From the NCBI GenBank assembly GCA_937975655.1, contig CALJTZ010000017.1:1-11033 (forward strand): 11,033 bases of DNA. The letters run 5' to 3'. This DNA comes from an uncultured Synechococcus sp. (GTDB lineage Bacteria > Cyanobacteriota > Cyanobacteriia > PCC-6307 > Cyanobiaceae). The position numbers were made by a program, and so were the translations under genes. The notes beneath the pieces were generated by a model that saw only the letters and a program-made list of their open reading frames with translations, ran no database searches and was not told where the DNA came from. Below, in pieces: positions 1 to 8,044 of the stretch (within the stretch, counting starts at the first letter, position 1; each line of letters begins with the position of its first letter).

Positions 1-612
1 CGCCGCCCACACCGTCTTGCCGGTCAGCGGCTCGATGGCGCGGATCTGCGCGGCGCCAACCTCAGTTTCACCAGTCTGGAAGGAGCCTCGCTGCGGGGGG
101 CCGACCTACGCGGCACCACGCTGGAAGGCACCGATCTACGCCGCTCGGATCTCAGTGGCGCCCGCCTGGATCCCCAGGCCCTGAGCCGCAGCCACTGGCA
201 ACAGGCCCGTGGAGTGAGCCCAAGCCAGCAGAGCTACGCCGAGCTGCACAACGCCGGTGTGGCCGCGGCCCAACAGGGACGCCATCCGGAAGCCGAGACG
301 CTCTTCGGCAAGGCGATTCGTAAACAACCCGACGCCGCCATCAGCTGGGTAGCCCGCGGTATCACTCGCAGCGAACAGGGCAACAACCAGCTGGCAGCCC
401 AGGATCTCAACTACGCCGCCTCGCTCTACCGGCAAGCCGGTGATCTAGCGCAAGCCAGCGAGCTTGAGAAGGCGTCCAAACAACTCACAACTCCACCGAA
501 ACAAGCCAAGGGCGGCAATGGCCTTGGAGCACAACTGGCAGGCGGAGCGATGGCCGCCTTCCAATTCCTGGCCCCGCTTGCCGCCAAGGCGCTGATACCA
601 ACGGGACTCTAG
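1..612 (+). CDS. Pentapeptide-repeat / TPR protein, 3' part (start lies outside the window)
   Basis: The open frame enters from the left edge and gives 203 visible residues. Visible residues 11-57 are tandem pentapeptide repeats of the A(D/N)LxG type (ADLRG, ANLSF, ADLRG, TDLRR), which stack as a right-handed quadrilateral beta-helix. Residues about 79-162 form two helix pairs of TPR type (the first contains AGVAAAQQGRHPEAETLFGK), usually a protein-binding scaffold. A Gly/Ala-rich hydrophobic tail (about 174-203) could be a membrane-associating helix. An internal GTG at 214 is not needed as a start, because the repeats continue upstream in the same frame. No enzyme motif is visible, so the function is unknown. 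The stop codon overlaps the pilQ stop on the other strand by four bases (CTAG). The domain call is solid; the role is not. Confidence 0.85.
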   Translation, partial: RRPHRLAGQRLDGADLRGANLSFTSLEGASLRGADLRGTTLEGTDLRRSDLSGARLDPQALSRSHWQQARGVSPSQQSYAELHNAGVAAAQQGRHPEAETLFGKAIRKQPDAAISWVARGITRSEQGNNQLAAQDLNYAASLYRQAGDLAQASELEKASKQLTTPPKQAKGGNGLGAQLAGGAMAAFQFLAPLAAKALIPTGL

Positions 613-2888
613 AAAGCGGCACCCGCCGGAGGTGCAGCCAGGAACTGCCGCGACTCTTGAGAGACCGGCTGATAGCCATATCCGTAGACTCCACCGTCTG
701 TGTCGTTGACGATCCGCGGCGTCACCAGAATCACAAGCTCGTTTTTGGAGCGGCTGCCGGTCGTTGAGCGGAAAAACTGACCGATCAGCGGCAGATCGCC
801 CAGCAGGGGAATCTTATTGGCTCCCTGAGAGTTGAAATCAGAGATCACCCCCGTGAGGATCAACGTCTGGCCATTGCGAACCCGCACCGAGCCCGTATCA
901 AGCCGACGAACGCTCAAGATGTTGATCGGCCCGCAGCCTTGAACATTCTGCTGATCCGTGATCGCAGAGACCGCCGGCGAAAGATTGAAGGTAACAAAAC
1001 CGTTGTCATCAATCTTCGTGACGCGAGCCCCAAATGTCAGGCCAGCGGTACTGAACTCCGGCTCACAGGAGTTACCGTTGCCCTGAGTACCGGTGGTCAC
1101 GGTGTAGTCGGTGATCACCTGGGTGCCCACCGTCACAAACGACTCATTGGCCCGTTCCCGCCCAATCGTAGCCGCCTGGAAAGCCTGACTCCCCGCCCCG
1201 CCAGCCCCCGCAGAAGCACCAGGAACAACAGAAGCACCACCAAGGATCTGCTCGGGATTTTCCGATATAATTAACGTGGGGGAGGCGAGCAACTTAGTGG
1301 ATTGCGACTGAATCGTTGCCCTCAGCACATCAAAGAACTCGTTCTTGGGATACTGCAACCCTGGATTGGCAACGGGGCCAGCAACCGTATCCACGGCGAG
1401 ATTGCCCGACGGCGGCAAGAAGCGCCCCCAGGCACCGGAGAAACTACCGTCGTCATTGACAATAAAGTTATTGCCATAGCGGAAGGCAAAGCTATTCGAC
1501 AAAGTAGAGTCATTGGCAAGGCTCACATCCAGAATCTTCACCGACAAAGCCACCTGCCTCTGGCGCAGATCGATCTGCTTGAGGTAGTTCTCAGCCACCG
1601 CAACCACCTGGGGATCTCCCACCAGCGTGATGGTCTGCAGGCGGGAGTCGGTTGTACCCGTCAACCCCTTCAGCGGTCCAGTGCTGGCGCCATAGGTTTC
1701 GGTGGTGGTGATCCGCTGAGTCTGAGTCTGTTGCGAGTCGGGTGCCCCGGCCACCTGATTCGCCTGGGACTGTCCCTGGCTCACGGTGTTGGTAATCAGT
1801 GTCACCTTGGTGATCAAGGCCCCGAGACTGGCCAGATAGTCCGCCGCCGAGGCCGCTGTGGCCTGGTTGAGGCGATACACCTTGGACAGCTGAGCGCCGA
1901 AGGTTTTACCCAGCACCGATGGGCCGGCCAGGATCATGTTTCCCTCGAGCTTGCCCTGCAGGCCAGCCGCCAGCAACACGGAATTCAGGGCTCGGGCATA
2001 CGTTTCACCCCGAAATGCAATAGACACCGGGCGCACCTGCGCTGTGCTGGTGGCTCCTCCGGTGCCCGTTGCCGCTCCAGCTGCCGGCGAGGCACCTGTG
2101 GGCGCCTCATCATCCACATAGACAAACCCATAGCCACCCATCTGGGCCAAAGCCATCAACACATCGCGCGCCGGGGCATTGCGCATCGTCATCGAGACAG
2201 CCGGCCCATTCACATTCAGGAAGCTGCGATTGCGCAGCACCATGCTCCCCACCGCCATATCACCCAGCGGTGGGGCCACGGCTCGGGGCTGGAGCGGTGG
2301 GGCATAGCTGGGCTGCGGCACGGCGCCCGGTGTACGCAGATGGAGGCGCGCGGTTTGCTCTGAAACCTGGGGTGCCGTGGCAAAGCTGATCACCAGATTG
2401 CGACCATCGGCACTCACCACGGGCCGGCCCAAGGGCGCACCTGGCATCGGTTCCACTTGCACTTGATAGGTGCTGCCCGAACCCTGAAAACTCACCAGCT
2501 GCAACCCTGCCTCCGGCAAGGAAAAGCGCTGGGGCCCCTGCCGCAGGCCAGAGGGCGTAGCCGTGCGCAACTGCCCTGTCCAGCCACCACCGGCCGTGGA
2601 GCCCTGTTCCAGCACGGGTGCTGCCCCCGTGCCCTCAATCACAACCTCCACAGCCGCGGCACTGCGGCGCAGGCTGAGGGCCAGAGGGCCACTCCCCATG
2701 GCCGCCGCCGACTGCACCGGCAGGGGCACCGCCTCCACAGAAGCGCCACTGCGGGGGGCCGCCCGTAGCGGGTTGATCGCAACGCCTGCCGCCAGCAAGG
2801 CCAGAATCAGGCGGCGACGATCACGAACCACCACGCTTGAGAACACCAGGGTTTTGGGCGGATGGTAACGGTGCTCACCGCTGGCCAC
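609..2888 (-). CDS. pilQ: Type IV pilus outer-membrane secretin PilQ
   Basis: A 759-residue secretin, the multimeric outer-membrane channel through which the type IV pilus passes and which also serves DNA uptake in competent cyanobacteria. Residues 22-45 look like a signal peptide (basic RDRRR, hydrophobic LILALLAAGVA, cleavage near RAA) behind an unusually long N-region. Residues about 65-175 resemble an AMIN (wall-binding) domain. Residues 230-325 are the STN/N0 fold, and about 334-445 an N1-like domain with a Gln/Thr/Ser-rich insert at 365-415. Residues 446-730 are the secretin barrel with its signature LLGDLPLIGQFF at 695-706 and ELVILVTPRIV at 717-727. The GTG start at 2888 is supported by AGGGG seven bases upstream. 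The gene sits 19 bases after pilO and ends the pilMNO(Q) run. There is no pilP, as usual in cyanobacteria. Cys608 and Cys652 lie within the barrel domain. Confidence 0.93.
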   Translation of the reverse strand: MASGEHRYHPPKTLVFSSVVVRDRRRLILALLAAGVAINPLRAAPRSGASVEAVPLPVQSAAAMGSGPLALSLRRSAAAVEVVIEGTGAAPVLEQGSTAGGGWTGQLRTATPSGLRQGPQRFSLPEAGLQLVSFQGSGSTYQVQVEPMPGAPLGRPVVSADGRNLVISFATAPQVSEQTARLHLRTPGAVPQPSYAPPLQPRAVAPPLGDMAVGSMVLRNRSFLNVNGPAVSMTMRNAPARDVLMALAQMGGYGFVYVDDEAPTGASPAAGAATGTGGATSTAQVRPVSIAFRGETYARALNSVLLAAGLQGKLEGNMILAGPSVLGKTFGAQLSKVYRLNQATAASAADYLASLGALITKVTLITNTVSQGQSQANQVAGAPDSQQTQTQRITTTETYGASTGPLKGLTGTTDSRLQTITLVGDPQVVAVAENYLKQIDLRQRQVALSVKILDVSLANDSTLSNSFAFRYGNNFIVNDDGSFSGAWGRFLPPSGNLAVDTVAGPVANPGLQYPKNEFFDVLRATIQSQSTKLLASPTLIISENPEQILGGASVVPGASAGAGGAGSQAFQAATIGRERANESFVTVGTQVITDYTVTTGTQGNGNSCEPEFSTAGLTFGARVTKIDDNGFVTFNLSPAVSAITDQQNVQGCGPINILSVRRLDTGSVRVRNGQTLILTGVISDFNSQGANKIPLLGDLPLIGQFFRSTTGSRSKNELVILVTPRIVNDTDGGVYGYGYQPVSQESRQFLAAPPAGAAF

Positions 2889-2907
2889 CAGTGCGCCCCT
2901 GCCTGGC

Positions 2908-3615
2908 TCAGGGCGGTGTCACAGCCCGAGGCGCCGGGGACTGCTCACTGCCCTTGGCATAGAGGCCGAGGTTGAGCTTCAAGCTGGTTTGCCCGCGCCG
3001 GGGCTGGGACGCCTTCGCTCCCTGCTCTGGGGCCTCCGCCTTCAGGCTCAGATCGCTCTGCACCACCAGCAGGCTCAAGGCCTCCAGGCGCCTCAAGAAA
3101 TCCTGCACTTGCGGAGCCGTGCCCCGGGCCGTGAGCAACACCGGGGTTTTCACCAGGCCCGGTGCCAGCAGCGGATCCACCGGCTTGGGCACCTCCTTCT
3201 GCTGCCCCCGGCTCTTCGCTGCACCCCCCTTCGGCTCCAGCTCCGCCTGGGTCACCACGGGCTCATAGCCATCCAACTGCACCCCGCTGCGCTGGGCCTC
3301 CACGGCCAGCTGGGTCATGAAGGTGGAGATCTCGCCGCTGCCGGCAATCAGCCCCAGGATCTGCTCCCGCTTGGCCTGGCCCTGCTCCTCGTTCTCCAGG
3401 GCCTTGGCGATCTGGCCGCGCAGCAGGGGCAAGCGCTGCTGCTGCTCATGCAGCTGACTGAGCTCCAGTTGATCCTGCTGCAGCCGCCGCCAGGCCGGCC
3501 ACACCAGGCCAGCGGCCACACCCAGGGCCAGCAGCAGCCCCACAAGGGCCGGGGCAGCCAGCAACACCTGCTGCCGGCTGGGCCGGGGCTGGGCTCCGGG
3601 GCTGAGGTTGGTCAT
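2908..3615 (-). CDS. pilO: Type IV pilus inner-membrane alignment protein PilO
   Basis: A 235-residue bitopic membrane protein that should pair with PilN to form the periplasmic alignment ring linking the inner-membrane pilus motor to the secretin. A short cytoplasmic N-terminus is followed by one transmembrane helix (about 17-39). A Gln/Leu/Glu-rich coiled coil follows (about 44-85), then a ferredoxin-like periplasmic domain in two parts (about 90-125 and 155-222). The two parts are split by a Lys/Pro-rich linker at 126-153. Sequence identity in this family is low, so the call rests on topology, length and position between pilN and pilQ. The ATG at 3615 overlaps the pilN stop (ATGA at 3612-3615), indicating translational coupling. 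The frame stays open upstream to 4167, but that stretch is a shadow of pilN. Confidence 0.85.
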   Translation of the reverse strand: MTNLSPGAQPRPSRQQVLLAAPALVGLLLALGVAAGLVWPAWRRLQQDQLELSQLHEQQQRLPLLRGQIAKALENEEQGQAKREQILGLIAGSGEISTFMTQLAVEAQRSGVQLDGYEPVVTQAELEPKGGAAKSRGQQKEVPKPVDPLLAPGLVKTPVLLTARGTAPQVQDFLRRLEALSLLVVQSDLSLKAEAPEQGAKASQPRRGQTSLKLNLGLYAKGSEQSPAPRAVTPP

Positions 3616-4322
3616 GGCAGCACCCTCGCCCGGGCAAGCACCTGCAGGCGCCTGGCCATGCCATCGGCGCCCAGCCGCTGCAGCAGGCTGCGCTGGGCCG
3701 CGGGGCTGAGCTGGGCGAACTCGGCTGCCAGCTCCCAGCCCACCGGCGGCGCAGCCCCTTTGGCCGCGGTGCCGCCCGCCTCCTGCTCCCGCGCCAACTT
3801 GAGCACCCGCACGCTCTTGGCCACAAACAGCGGCGATTGCTTGAGCAGCAGCTGCAGGGCATTCACCCGCCGAAACGCCTCCGGATCCCGGGCCACACCC
3901 TTGAGCTGCAGGGCCGAGCCATTCACCACCGCCTCGGTGAGCTGCACCCCCTCGGGGGTGATCGCCGCCAGCTCCGTCACCAGGGCCGAGCCGGAGGACA
4001 CGGCCACCAATCCCTTGGCCAGGGCCCCATTGCTGGCCTGCAACTTGCGCAGCCGCAGCCGCGAGGCCTGGGCCTTGGCTTCCAGACCGCGCACGGCGGC
4101 GGGGATGGCCCGCAGGCCATCGAGCTCCGCCGACACCTGCCCCTGGCGCACCCCCAGCAAGGCCCACACCAGCAGGGCCGTCCCCACAGCCCCGAGGCCC
4201 GCAGCGGCGCCGATCAGCAGCAAGCGCGTTGCCGGAACCAGGGCTGGGGCCTCAGGCGGCAGCCCCCGCTCCAGGCGCCGCTGCTGCAGCAGATCCAGCG
4301 ATCCCGGCGGCAACCCGCTCAT
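3612..4322 (-). CDS. pilN: Type IV pilus assembly protein PilN
   Basis: A 236-residue bitopic protein. The short cytoplasmic N-terminus (1-33) contains LDLLQQRRLERG, the region where PilN tails normally dock into PilM. One transmembrane helix lies at about 34-57, followed by a coiled-coil segment (about 60-105). The periplasmic fimbrial-assembly (PilN) fold covers about 110-178 and includes ITPEGVQLTEAVVNGSALQL, the strand pattern typical of the family. The last 50 residues are Ala/Leu/Gln-rich and variable. It should heterodimerise with PilO. The ATG at 4322 overlaps the pilM stop (ATGA at 4319-4322), and its own stop overlaps the pilO start in the same way. The frame is open upstream to 4730, but that part overlaps pilM and has no family similarity, so the short start is preferred. 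Confidence 0.87.
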   Translation of the reverse strand: MSGLPPGSLDLLQQRRLERGLPPEAPALVPATRLLLIGAAAGLGAVGTALLVWALLGVRQGQVSAELDGLRAIPAAVRGLEAKAQASRLRLRKLQASNGALAKGLVAVSSGSALVTELAAITPEGVQLTEAVVNGSALQLKGVARDPEAFRRVNALQLLLKQSPLFVAKSVRVLKLAREQEAGGTAAKGAAPPVGWELAAEFAQLSPAAQRSLLQRLGADGMARRLQVLARARVLP

Positions 4323-5269
4323 CGGCTCGGCTCCGCCAGCGCCAGCCCCCAGAGCCCCAGCAGCTCGACCCCAGCCGGGGCTGCGCTGGATGGGGGCGCC
4401 TGCTCGGGCTGCCACCAGCCCAGGGCCAGGGGATCCACCACCAACACCGGAGTCTCCAGGGCCTCGGCCCAGCCCGGGGCGGCTGCCCGAGAGCCATGCA
4501 GCAGCACCTGCAGGCCTGCCGCTCCGGGATCCTGCTGACGCCAGAAGCTCAGGCACTGGCGGATCTGGGCGGCCAGCGCTGCGGGCTCCAGGGCCGCGGG
4601 CCAGCGCCGCTCGTACACCGGCAGACCCTGACGCACCAGCAACAGCTGGCTGGCCTGGGCACCCAACTCCACCAGGGCCGTGAGCTGATGACCGGGGGCA
4701 TCGCGCAACAGCGGCTCCAGCCCGCGGCACAGGCAGAGGGACGCGGCCTCCAGCCCATCCAACGCCACCCCCGCCGTGGTGAACACCGCAATCCAGGCCT
4801 CCAGCAGATCGGCCGGCACCGCCACCAGCAGCGATGTGGGGCGCTCCAACGCCAGCGGCACCAGACGCAGATCCACCTCCTGCAGGGGAACCGGCAGGGC
4901 CAGCTGCTCCTGGCGCTCCAGCAGCACCGCCTCGGGATCAGCAGGCCATTGGCCGTCTGGCCACTCCACCAGCCGGCAGTGGCTGGCCGCCGCTGGCAGC
5001 AGGGCTCGCACATGGGCCAGGGCCCACCCCCGTTCAATCAGCAGATCACCGATCAGATCACCGAGGGCCTCGGGCTGCTGGGGCACACCCCTTTGGCAAA
5101 GGCCTTCCGGCAGGGGAATGCGCTCGAGCCACACCACCTGGCCATGGCGCAGGGCCAGGGCCGTGATGGCCTGATCGCCCAACTCCAGGAGCACACGCCT
5201 GGGGAATAACCAGGCCTGCAAGGGGGCCAGACGCTCCTGAACTCCAGCGAGCACCAACGCCCCTGACAT
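4319..5269 (-). CDS. pilM: PilM-like actin-fold pilus assembly protein (divergent)
   Basis: A 316-residue cytoplasmic protein in the position of PilM, the actin-like ATPase-fold protein that binds the PilN tail under the inner membrane. The assignment rests mostly on context, as it directly precedes pilN-pilO-pilQ with an ATGA overlap. Faint actin-fold signals support it: a first phosphate-loop-like strand VLLELGDQAITALAL (26-40), a second one LVELGAQASQLLLVRQG (199-215), and VLLHGSRA (255-262) where the family has an LxGG adenosine loop. In typical PilM the first two loops read DIGSS and DIG. Here the acidic residue is Glu both times and the small hydroxyl residues after the first loop are missing. 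The protein is also shorter than the usual 350 or so residues. Nucleotide binding may be weak or lost. The start at 5269 is the only ATG in this frame near the 5' end, 31 bases after pyrD. Confidence 0.75.
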   Translation of the reverse strand: MSGALVLAGVQERLAPLQAWLFPRRVLLELGDQAITALALRHGQVVWLERIPLPEGLCQRGVPQQPEALGDLIGDLLIERGWALAHVRALLPAAASHCRLVEWPDGQWPADPEAVLLERQEQLALPVPLQEVDLRLVPLALERPTSLLVAVPADLLEAWIAVFTTAGVALDGLEAASLCLCRGLEPLLRDAPGHQLTALVELGAQASQLLLVRQGLPVYERRWPAALEPAALAAQIRQCLSFWRQQDPGAAGLQVLLHGSRAAAPGWAEALETPVLVVDPLALGWWQPEQAPPSSAAPAGVELLGLWGLALAEPSR

Positions 5270-5300
5270 CCATCTACGGGCAAGTTAGTGCCGAAATCAC

Positions 5301-6461
5301 CTACTGCCAGGGCGCACCAGTGCCCACCGCCTCGCTGATGTTGCGGAAGCCATGGCGATCGAGCTGCTGGCTCAGCCCCTCGAGGATCGCCGGCACCAGC
5401 TCGGGGCCCGCGTAAATCCAGCCTGTGTAGAGCTGAATCAGCGAGGCACCGGCCGTGATCCGCTCCCAGGCCGCCTCCGGGGAATCGATCCCGCCCACGC
5501 CGATCAGCGGCAGTCCAGGCCCAGCGGTGACCCGCAGGCGCCGCATCACTTCCAGGGCCCGGCCCCGCAGTGGCGCGCCGCTGAGGCCTCCGGCTTCTTC
5601 GGCGAGGGTCTTGCCGCTCTGGGCGATGCGGCGCCCCTCCAGGCCCAGCCGATTGAGGCTGGTGTTCACCGCAATCAACCCGGCCAGGCCCTCCTCGTAG
5701 GCCAGGCGGGCAATCGCATCGATGGCCTCATCCTCCAGATCAGGGGCAATCTTCACCAACAACGGCGGGCAGGCCGGCAGCCGCCGCAGGCGCTCCACCA
5801 GGCGCCGCAGCTGGCTCTCGTCCTGCAACTCCCGCAGTCCTGGCGTGTTGGGAGAGCTCACGTTGATCACGGCGTAGTCGGCCAACGACGCCAGCAGCTC
5901 CAGGGAGGAGGCGTAGTCGTCGGGGGCCAGATCCAGGGGCGTGATCTTGGATTTGCCCAGGTTGATGCCCAGCACGGCCGGCCGCTGGCCGGCGGGTGGC
6001 AACCCCTGGCGCTCCAGGGTGCGCCGCGCCGCCTCGGCCCCGAGGTTGTTGAACCCCATCCGATTCAGGGCGGCCCGCTCCGCCGCCAGGCGGAACAGGC
6101 GCGGCTTGGGATTGCCCGGCTGGGGATGCCAGGTGATGGTGCCCACCTCGGCAAAACCAAAGCCGAACAGGTGCCAGATGCCGGCCGCCACGGCGTTCTT
6201 ATCGAATCCGGCGGCCAGGCCCACGGGGTTGCTGAAGCGGCAGCCGAACAGGGTCTGCTCCAGCCGCAGGTCGCGGCGCTGCAGCTGGGCGCCGAGCCCG
6301 GCCAGGCTGCCGCTCACCAGGGGCCAGTGGCGCCGCAGCGAGGCCTGGCCCAGGGCGGTGAGCGTGAGCTGGCTCAGCTGCTCGGCGTCAGCGCCATCGT
6401 CGCGACTGAGCAGCGGCCCTACGAATCGCTGATACAGGGCACCGGTTCCAGCCTCAGCCAT
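5301..6461 (-). CDS. pyrD: Quinone-dependent dihydroorotate dehydrogenase (class 2)
   Basis: A 386-residue FMN enzyme that oxidises dihydroorotate to orotate in de novo pyrimidine synthesis, passing electrons to membrane quinone. The N-terminal helical extension (about 8-60), which forms the quinone tunnel and membrane contact, is diagnostic of class 2. Motifs seen are GLAAGFDKN (81-89), NRMGFNN (133-139, substrate loop), [11 protein letters not shown] (200-210) whose second Ser (203) matches the catalytic base of class 2 enzymes, VKIAPD (236-241), the FMN phosphate loop GVGGI (321-325) and [10 protein letters not shown] (344-353). Two in-frame ATG codons compete, at 6461 and 6470. I chose 6461 because a GGGG stands nine bases before it, whereas the same run abuts the ATG at 6470. 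Either start overlaps the rnhA stop, so the two genes are probably coupled. Confidence 0.95.
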   Translation of the reverse strand: MAEAGTGALYQRFVGPLLSRDDGADAEQLSQLTLTALGQASLRRHWPLVSGSLAGLGAQLQRRDLRLEQTLFGCRFSNPVGLAAGFDKNAVAAGIWHLFGFGFAEVGTITWHPQPGNPKPRLFRLAAERAALNRMGFNNLGAEAARRTLERQGLPPAGQRPAVLGINLGKSKITPLDLAPDDYASSLELLASLADYAVINVSSPNTPGLRELQDESQLRRLVERLRRLPACPPLLVKIAPDLEDEAIDAIARLAYEEGLAGLIAVNTSLNRLGLEGRRIAQSGKTLAEEAGGLSGAPLRGRALEVMRRLRVTAGPGLPLIGVGGIDSPEAAWERITAGASLIQLYTGWIYAGPELVPAILEGLSQQLDRHGFRNISEAVGTGAPWQ

Positions 6462-7215
6462 GGCCTTCATCCCCGCTGCTCGCGTCACCCGATCCTGCCG
6501 CGCCACGCTCCAGGCGCCAGCGACCGTCAGCCGACGGCACCACAGTCCAGTCCCGCCAGGGCCAGGGGCCCTGCTTGGCCTCCAGCTTCTTGAGCGGCAT
6601 CCCCACCAGCTGGGCCAGCTCCACCAGGCTGAGCCCGTAGCCACCGGCCGCCAGGCGATCGGCCACCTCCAGGCGGCTGAGCAGCTGCTGCAGGGCCGGT
6701 GGCGCAGGCTCGGGCACCACCAGGCCGCCATACTCGCCATGGGCCAGCTGGGGCTTGCCCCCCTTGGAGAAGGCCACGGCGATGGCATCGCAGCGGTCGT
6801 TGTCGGGATCGCCGCTGTGGCCCTTCACATAGGTGAAGGGCAAACCAGCGATGCGGGCGGCATCGAGGGCCTCCCACAGGTCACGGTTGAGCACGGGGCT
6901 GCCGGAGGCCGTGCGCCAACCCTTGCGCTTCCAGCCGCTGATCCACTTGCTGAAGCCATCGATCAGGTATTTGCTGTCGGTGCGGATCGTCAGATCCGGA
7001 TGGCGGGGCAGCGTCTTGAGCTTCTCGAGCAAGGTGAGGGCAGCCGCGAGCTCCATGCGGTTGTTGGTGGTGGCCGGATCGTGGGCCCCGAACTCCTGCA
7101 CCGAGCCATCCTCGAAGCGCAGCAGGCACCCCCAGCCACCGGGCCCCGGATTGCCGCTGCAGGCGCCATCACAGGCGGCGGCCACCACCCGCGGGGATTC
7201 CGGCTTAGGTGCCAC
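6454..7215 (-). CDS. rnhA: Ribonuclease HI with C-terminal extension
   Basis: Cleaves the RNA strand of RNA:DNA hybrids (R-loops, Okazaki primers). Residues about 9-150 are the type 1 RNase H fold with every catalytic residue in place: Asp16 ([15 protein letters not shown]), Glu55 (NNRMELAA), Asp80 (RTDSKYL), His133 ([10 protein letters not shown]) and Asp143 (ERCDE-type motif, here DRCDA). E. coli RNase HI ends after about 155 residues. This protein has 253, the extra 100 forming a conserved-looking tail with an amphipathic helical stretch (about 172-211) and a basic WPWRDW (217-222) segment. I recall similar tails in picocyanobacterial homologues but know no function for them. The GTG start at 7215 has GGAG seven bases upstream. 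This is the first gene of the minus-strand block, divergent from the DUF3747 gene, with any promoter in 7216-7277. Confidence 0.94.
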   Translation of the reverse strand: MAPKPESPRVVAAACDGACSGNPGPGGWGCLLRFEDGSVQEFGAHDPATTNNRMELAAALTLLEKLKTLPRHPDLTIRTDSKYLIDGFSKWISGWKRKGWRTASGSPVLNRDLWEALDAARIAGLPFTYVKGHSGDPDNDRCDAIAVAFSKGGKPQLAHGEYGGLVVPEPAPPALQQLLSRLEVADRLAAGGYGLSLVELAQLVGMPLKKLEAKQGPWPWRDWTVVPSADGRWRLERGAAGSGDASSGDEGHG

Positions 7216-7277
7216 TGGGCTGCTCCAACAAAATCCGGTACAACGCGTTACTCCGGCGGCGTCGAGGACACCACTCC

Positions 7278-7967
7278 ATGAAGCGAACCTACCTGGCCTC
7301 CCTAGGCCTCCTCCTCGCCGGCTTCACGGCCGCGGGCCTGCAGCCCCAGGCCCTGGCGGCTGGCCTGTTCAGCAGCCAGCCCCTCGATGGCGCCCGCTTC
7401 GCGGTGCTGGGCAAGCCCGTGGGCCGCACCGACTGGACCCTGCTGGTGCTTGAGCAAATCGCCGCCGCACCGCGCTGCTGGGAACCCCGGCCCGACGGCC
7501 TGGTGGATCCCAGCCTCAACCGCTTCGACTTCACAGGCATCTGTAGCCGCTACCTGGACAGCAACGGCTATTCGCTGCGCATCGGCCAAGAGGATCTCGC
7601 CACCAGCTACCGGCTGCGGCTGCAGCAGCAGGGCACCAGCCTTCGGCTGCTGGCCATGAGCCCCAGCCAGGCCAACGAGATGCTGGTGGGCCGCGGCACC
7701 GTGAACCAGCGGGATCGCGATGGCTTCGTGCCCATCAGCCTCGAACCCGGCTGGAGCCTGGAGCGGCGGGTGTACGGCAGCCAGACCCTCAGCCACATCT
7801 ATTTCGCCAACGGCACCCCCCTGGCCCAGCTGATCGGCGGCGGCCAGGCCATGGCAGCGGCCAACAGCGTGCCGCTGCGCCCGCTCACGCCGCTCGGCAG
7901 CAGCAACGACAACGGCCGCTTCAGCCAGGGCCCGATCGCCCTGCAGGTGATCCCCTTCCGGGAGTGA
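7278..7967 (+). CDS. Exported DUF3747 domain protein
   Basis: A 229-residue protein with a clear Sec signal peptide: MKRTY, a hydrophobic core [15 protein letters not shown], and a likely cut after QALA or QALAA near residues 27-28. The mature part matches the pattern I associate with DUF3747. It starts with [20 protein letters not shown], followed by LLVLEQI and CWEP (67-70), then [14 protein letters not shown] (76-89), [10 protein letters not shown] (94-103), [19 protein letters not shown] (155-167) and LSHIYFANG (171-179). Cys67 and Cys89 could form a disulphide in the periplasm. The family's function is unknown, and no catalytic motif is evident. The ATG at 7278 has GAGG ten bases upstream, and the signal peptide begins exactly there. 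The gene is monocistronic on its strand. It has no close terminator of its own, so transcripts may run to the one at 8115-8140. Confidence 0.82.
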   Translation: MKRTYLASLGLLLAGFTAAGLQPQALAAGLFSSQPLDGARFAVLGKPVGRTDWTLLVLEQIAAAPRCWEPRPDGLVDPSLNRFDFTGICSRYLDSNGYSLRIGQEDLATSYRLRLQQQGTSLRLLAMSPSQANEMLVGRGTVNQRDRDGFVPISLEPGWSLERRVYGSQTLSHIYFANGTPLAQLIGGGQAMAAANSVPLRPLTPLGSSNDNGRFSQGPIALQVIPFRE

Positions 7968-8008
7968 GCCAACCATCAAGGACAGTTGCGCTTGCGGCCC
8001 GCGCCCCC

Positions 8009-8038
8009 TTGTTGCCTATTTTCCTCTCACGGTATGGT
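8009..8038 (+). promoter_or_regulatory. Candidate sigma70-type promoter of the small RNA
   Basis: TATGGT at 8033-8038 resembles a -10 box (4 of 6). Upstream are TTGTTG at 8009-8014 (18-base spacer) or TTGCCT at 8012-8017 (15-base spacer) as a -35 box. This predicts a start near G8045, just where the conserved anti-Yfr1 element begins. Each box is imperfect, so the call leans on the terminator and hairpins that follow. Confidence 0.45.
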
Positions 8039-8044
8039 CTGTGC

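Noticed and set aside
1264..1273. A TATAAT-like -10 box on the + strand at the CGATATAATTAACG stretch.
   Set aside because: It lies inside pilQ codons, has no matching -35 box or gene downstream on that strand, and can arise by chance in an A+T-richer patch.
1302..2363. A 353-codon open frame on the + strand opposite pilQ.
   Set aside because: It is a shadow of the GC-rich secretin gene: its translation is rich in His, Arg, Gln and Gly without any domain, and the opposite strand has clear secretin signatures.
2989..4683. A 564-codon open frame on the + strand opposite pilM-pilN-pilO.
   Set aside because: The composition is low-complexity Pro/Gln/Leu/Arg, it crosses three well-supported genes with coupled starts and stops, and no family is recognisable.
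5352..6593. A 413-codon open frame on the + strand opposite pyrD and the rnhA end.
   Set aside because: pyrD has full class 2 motifs over its whole length. The opposite frame is a Gln/Gly/His-rich shadow.
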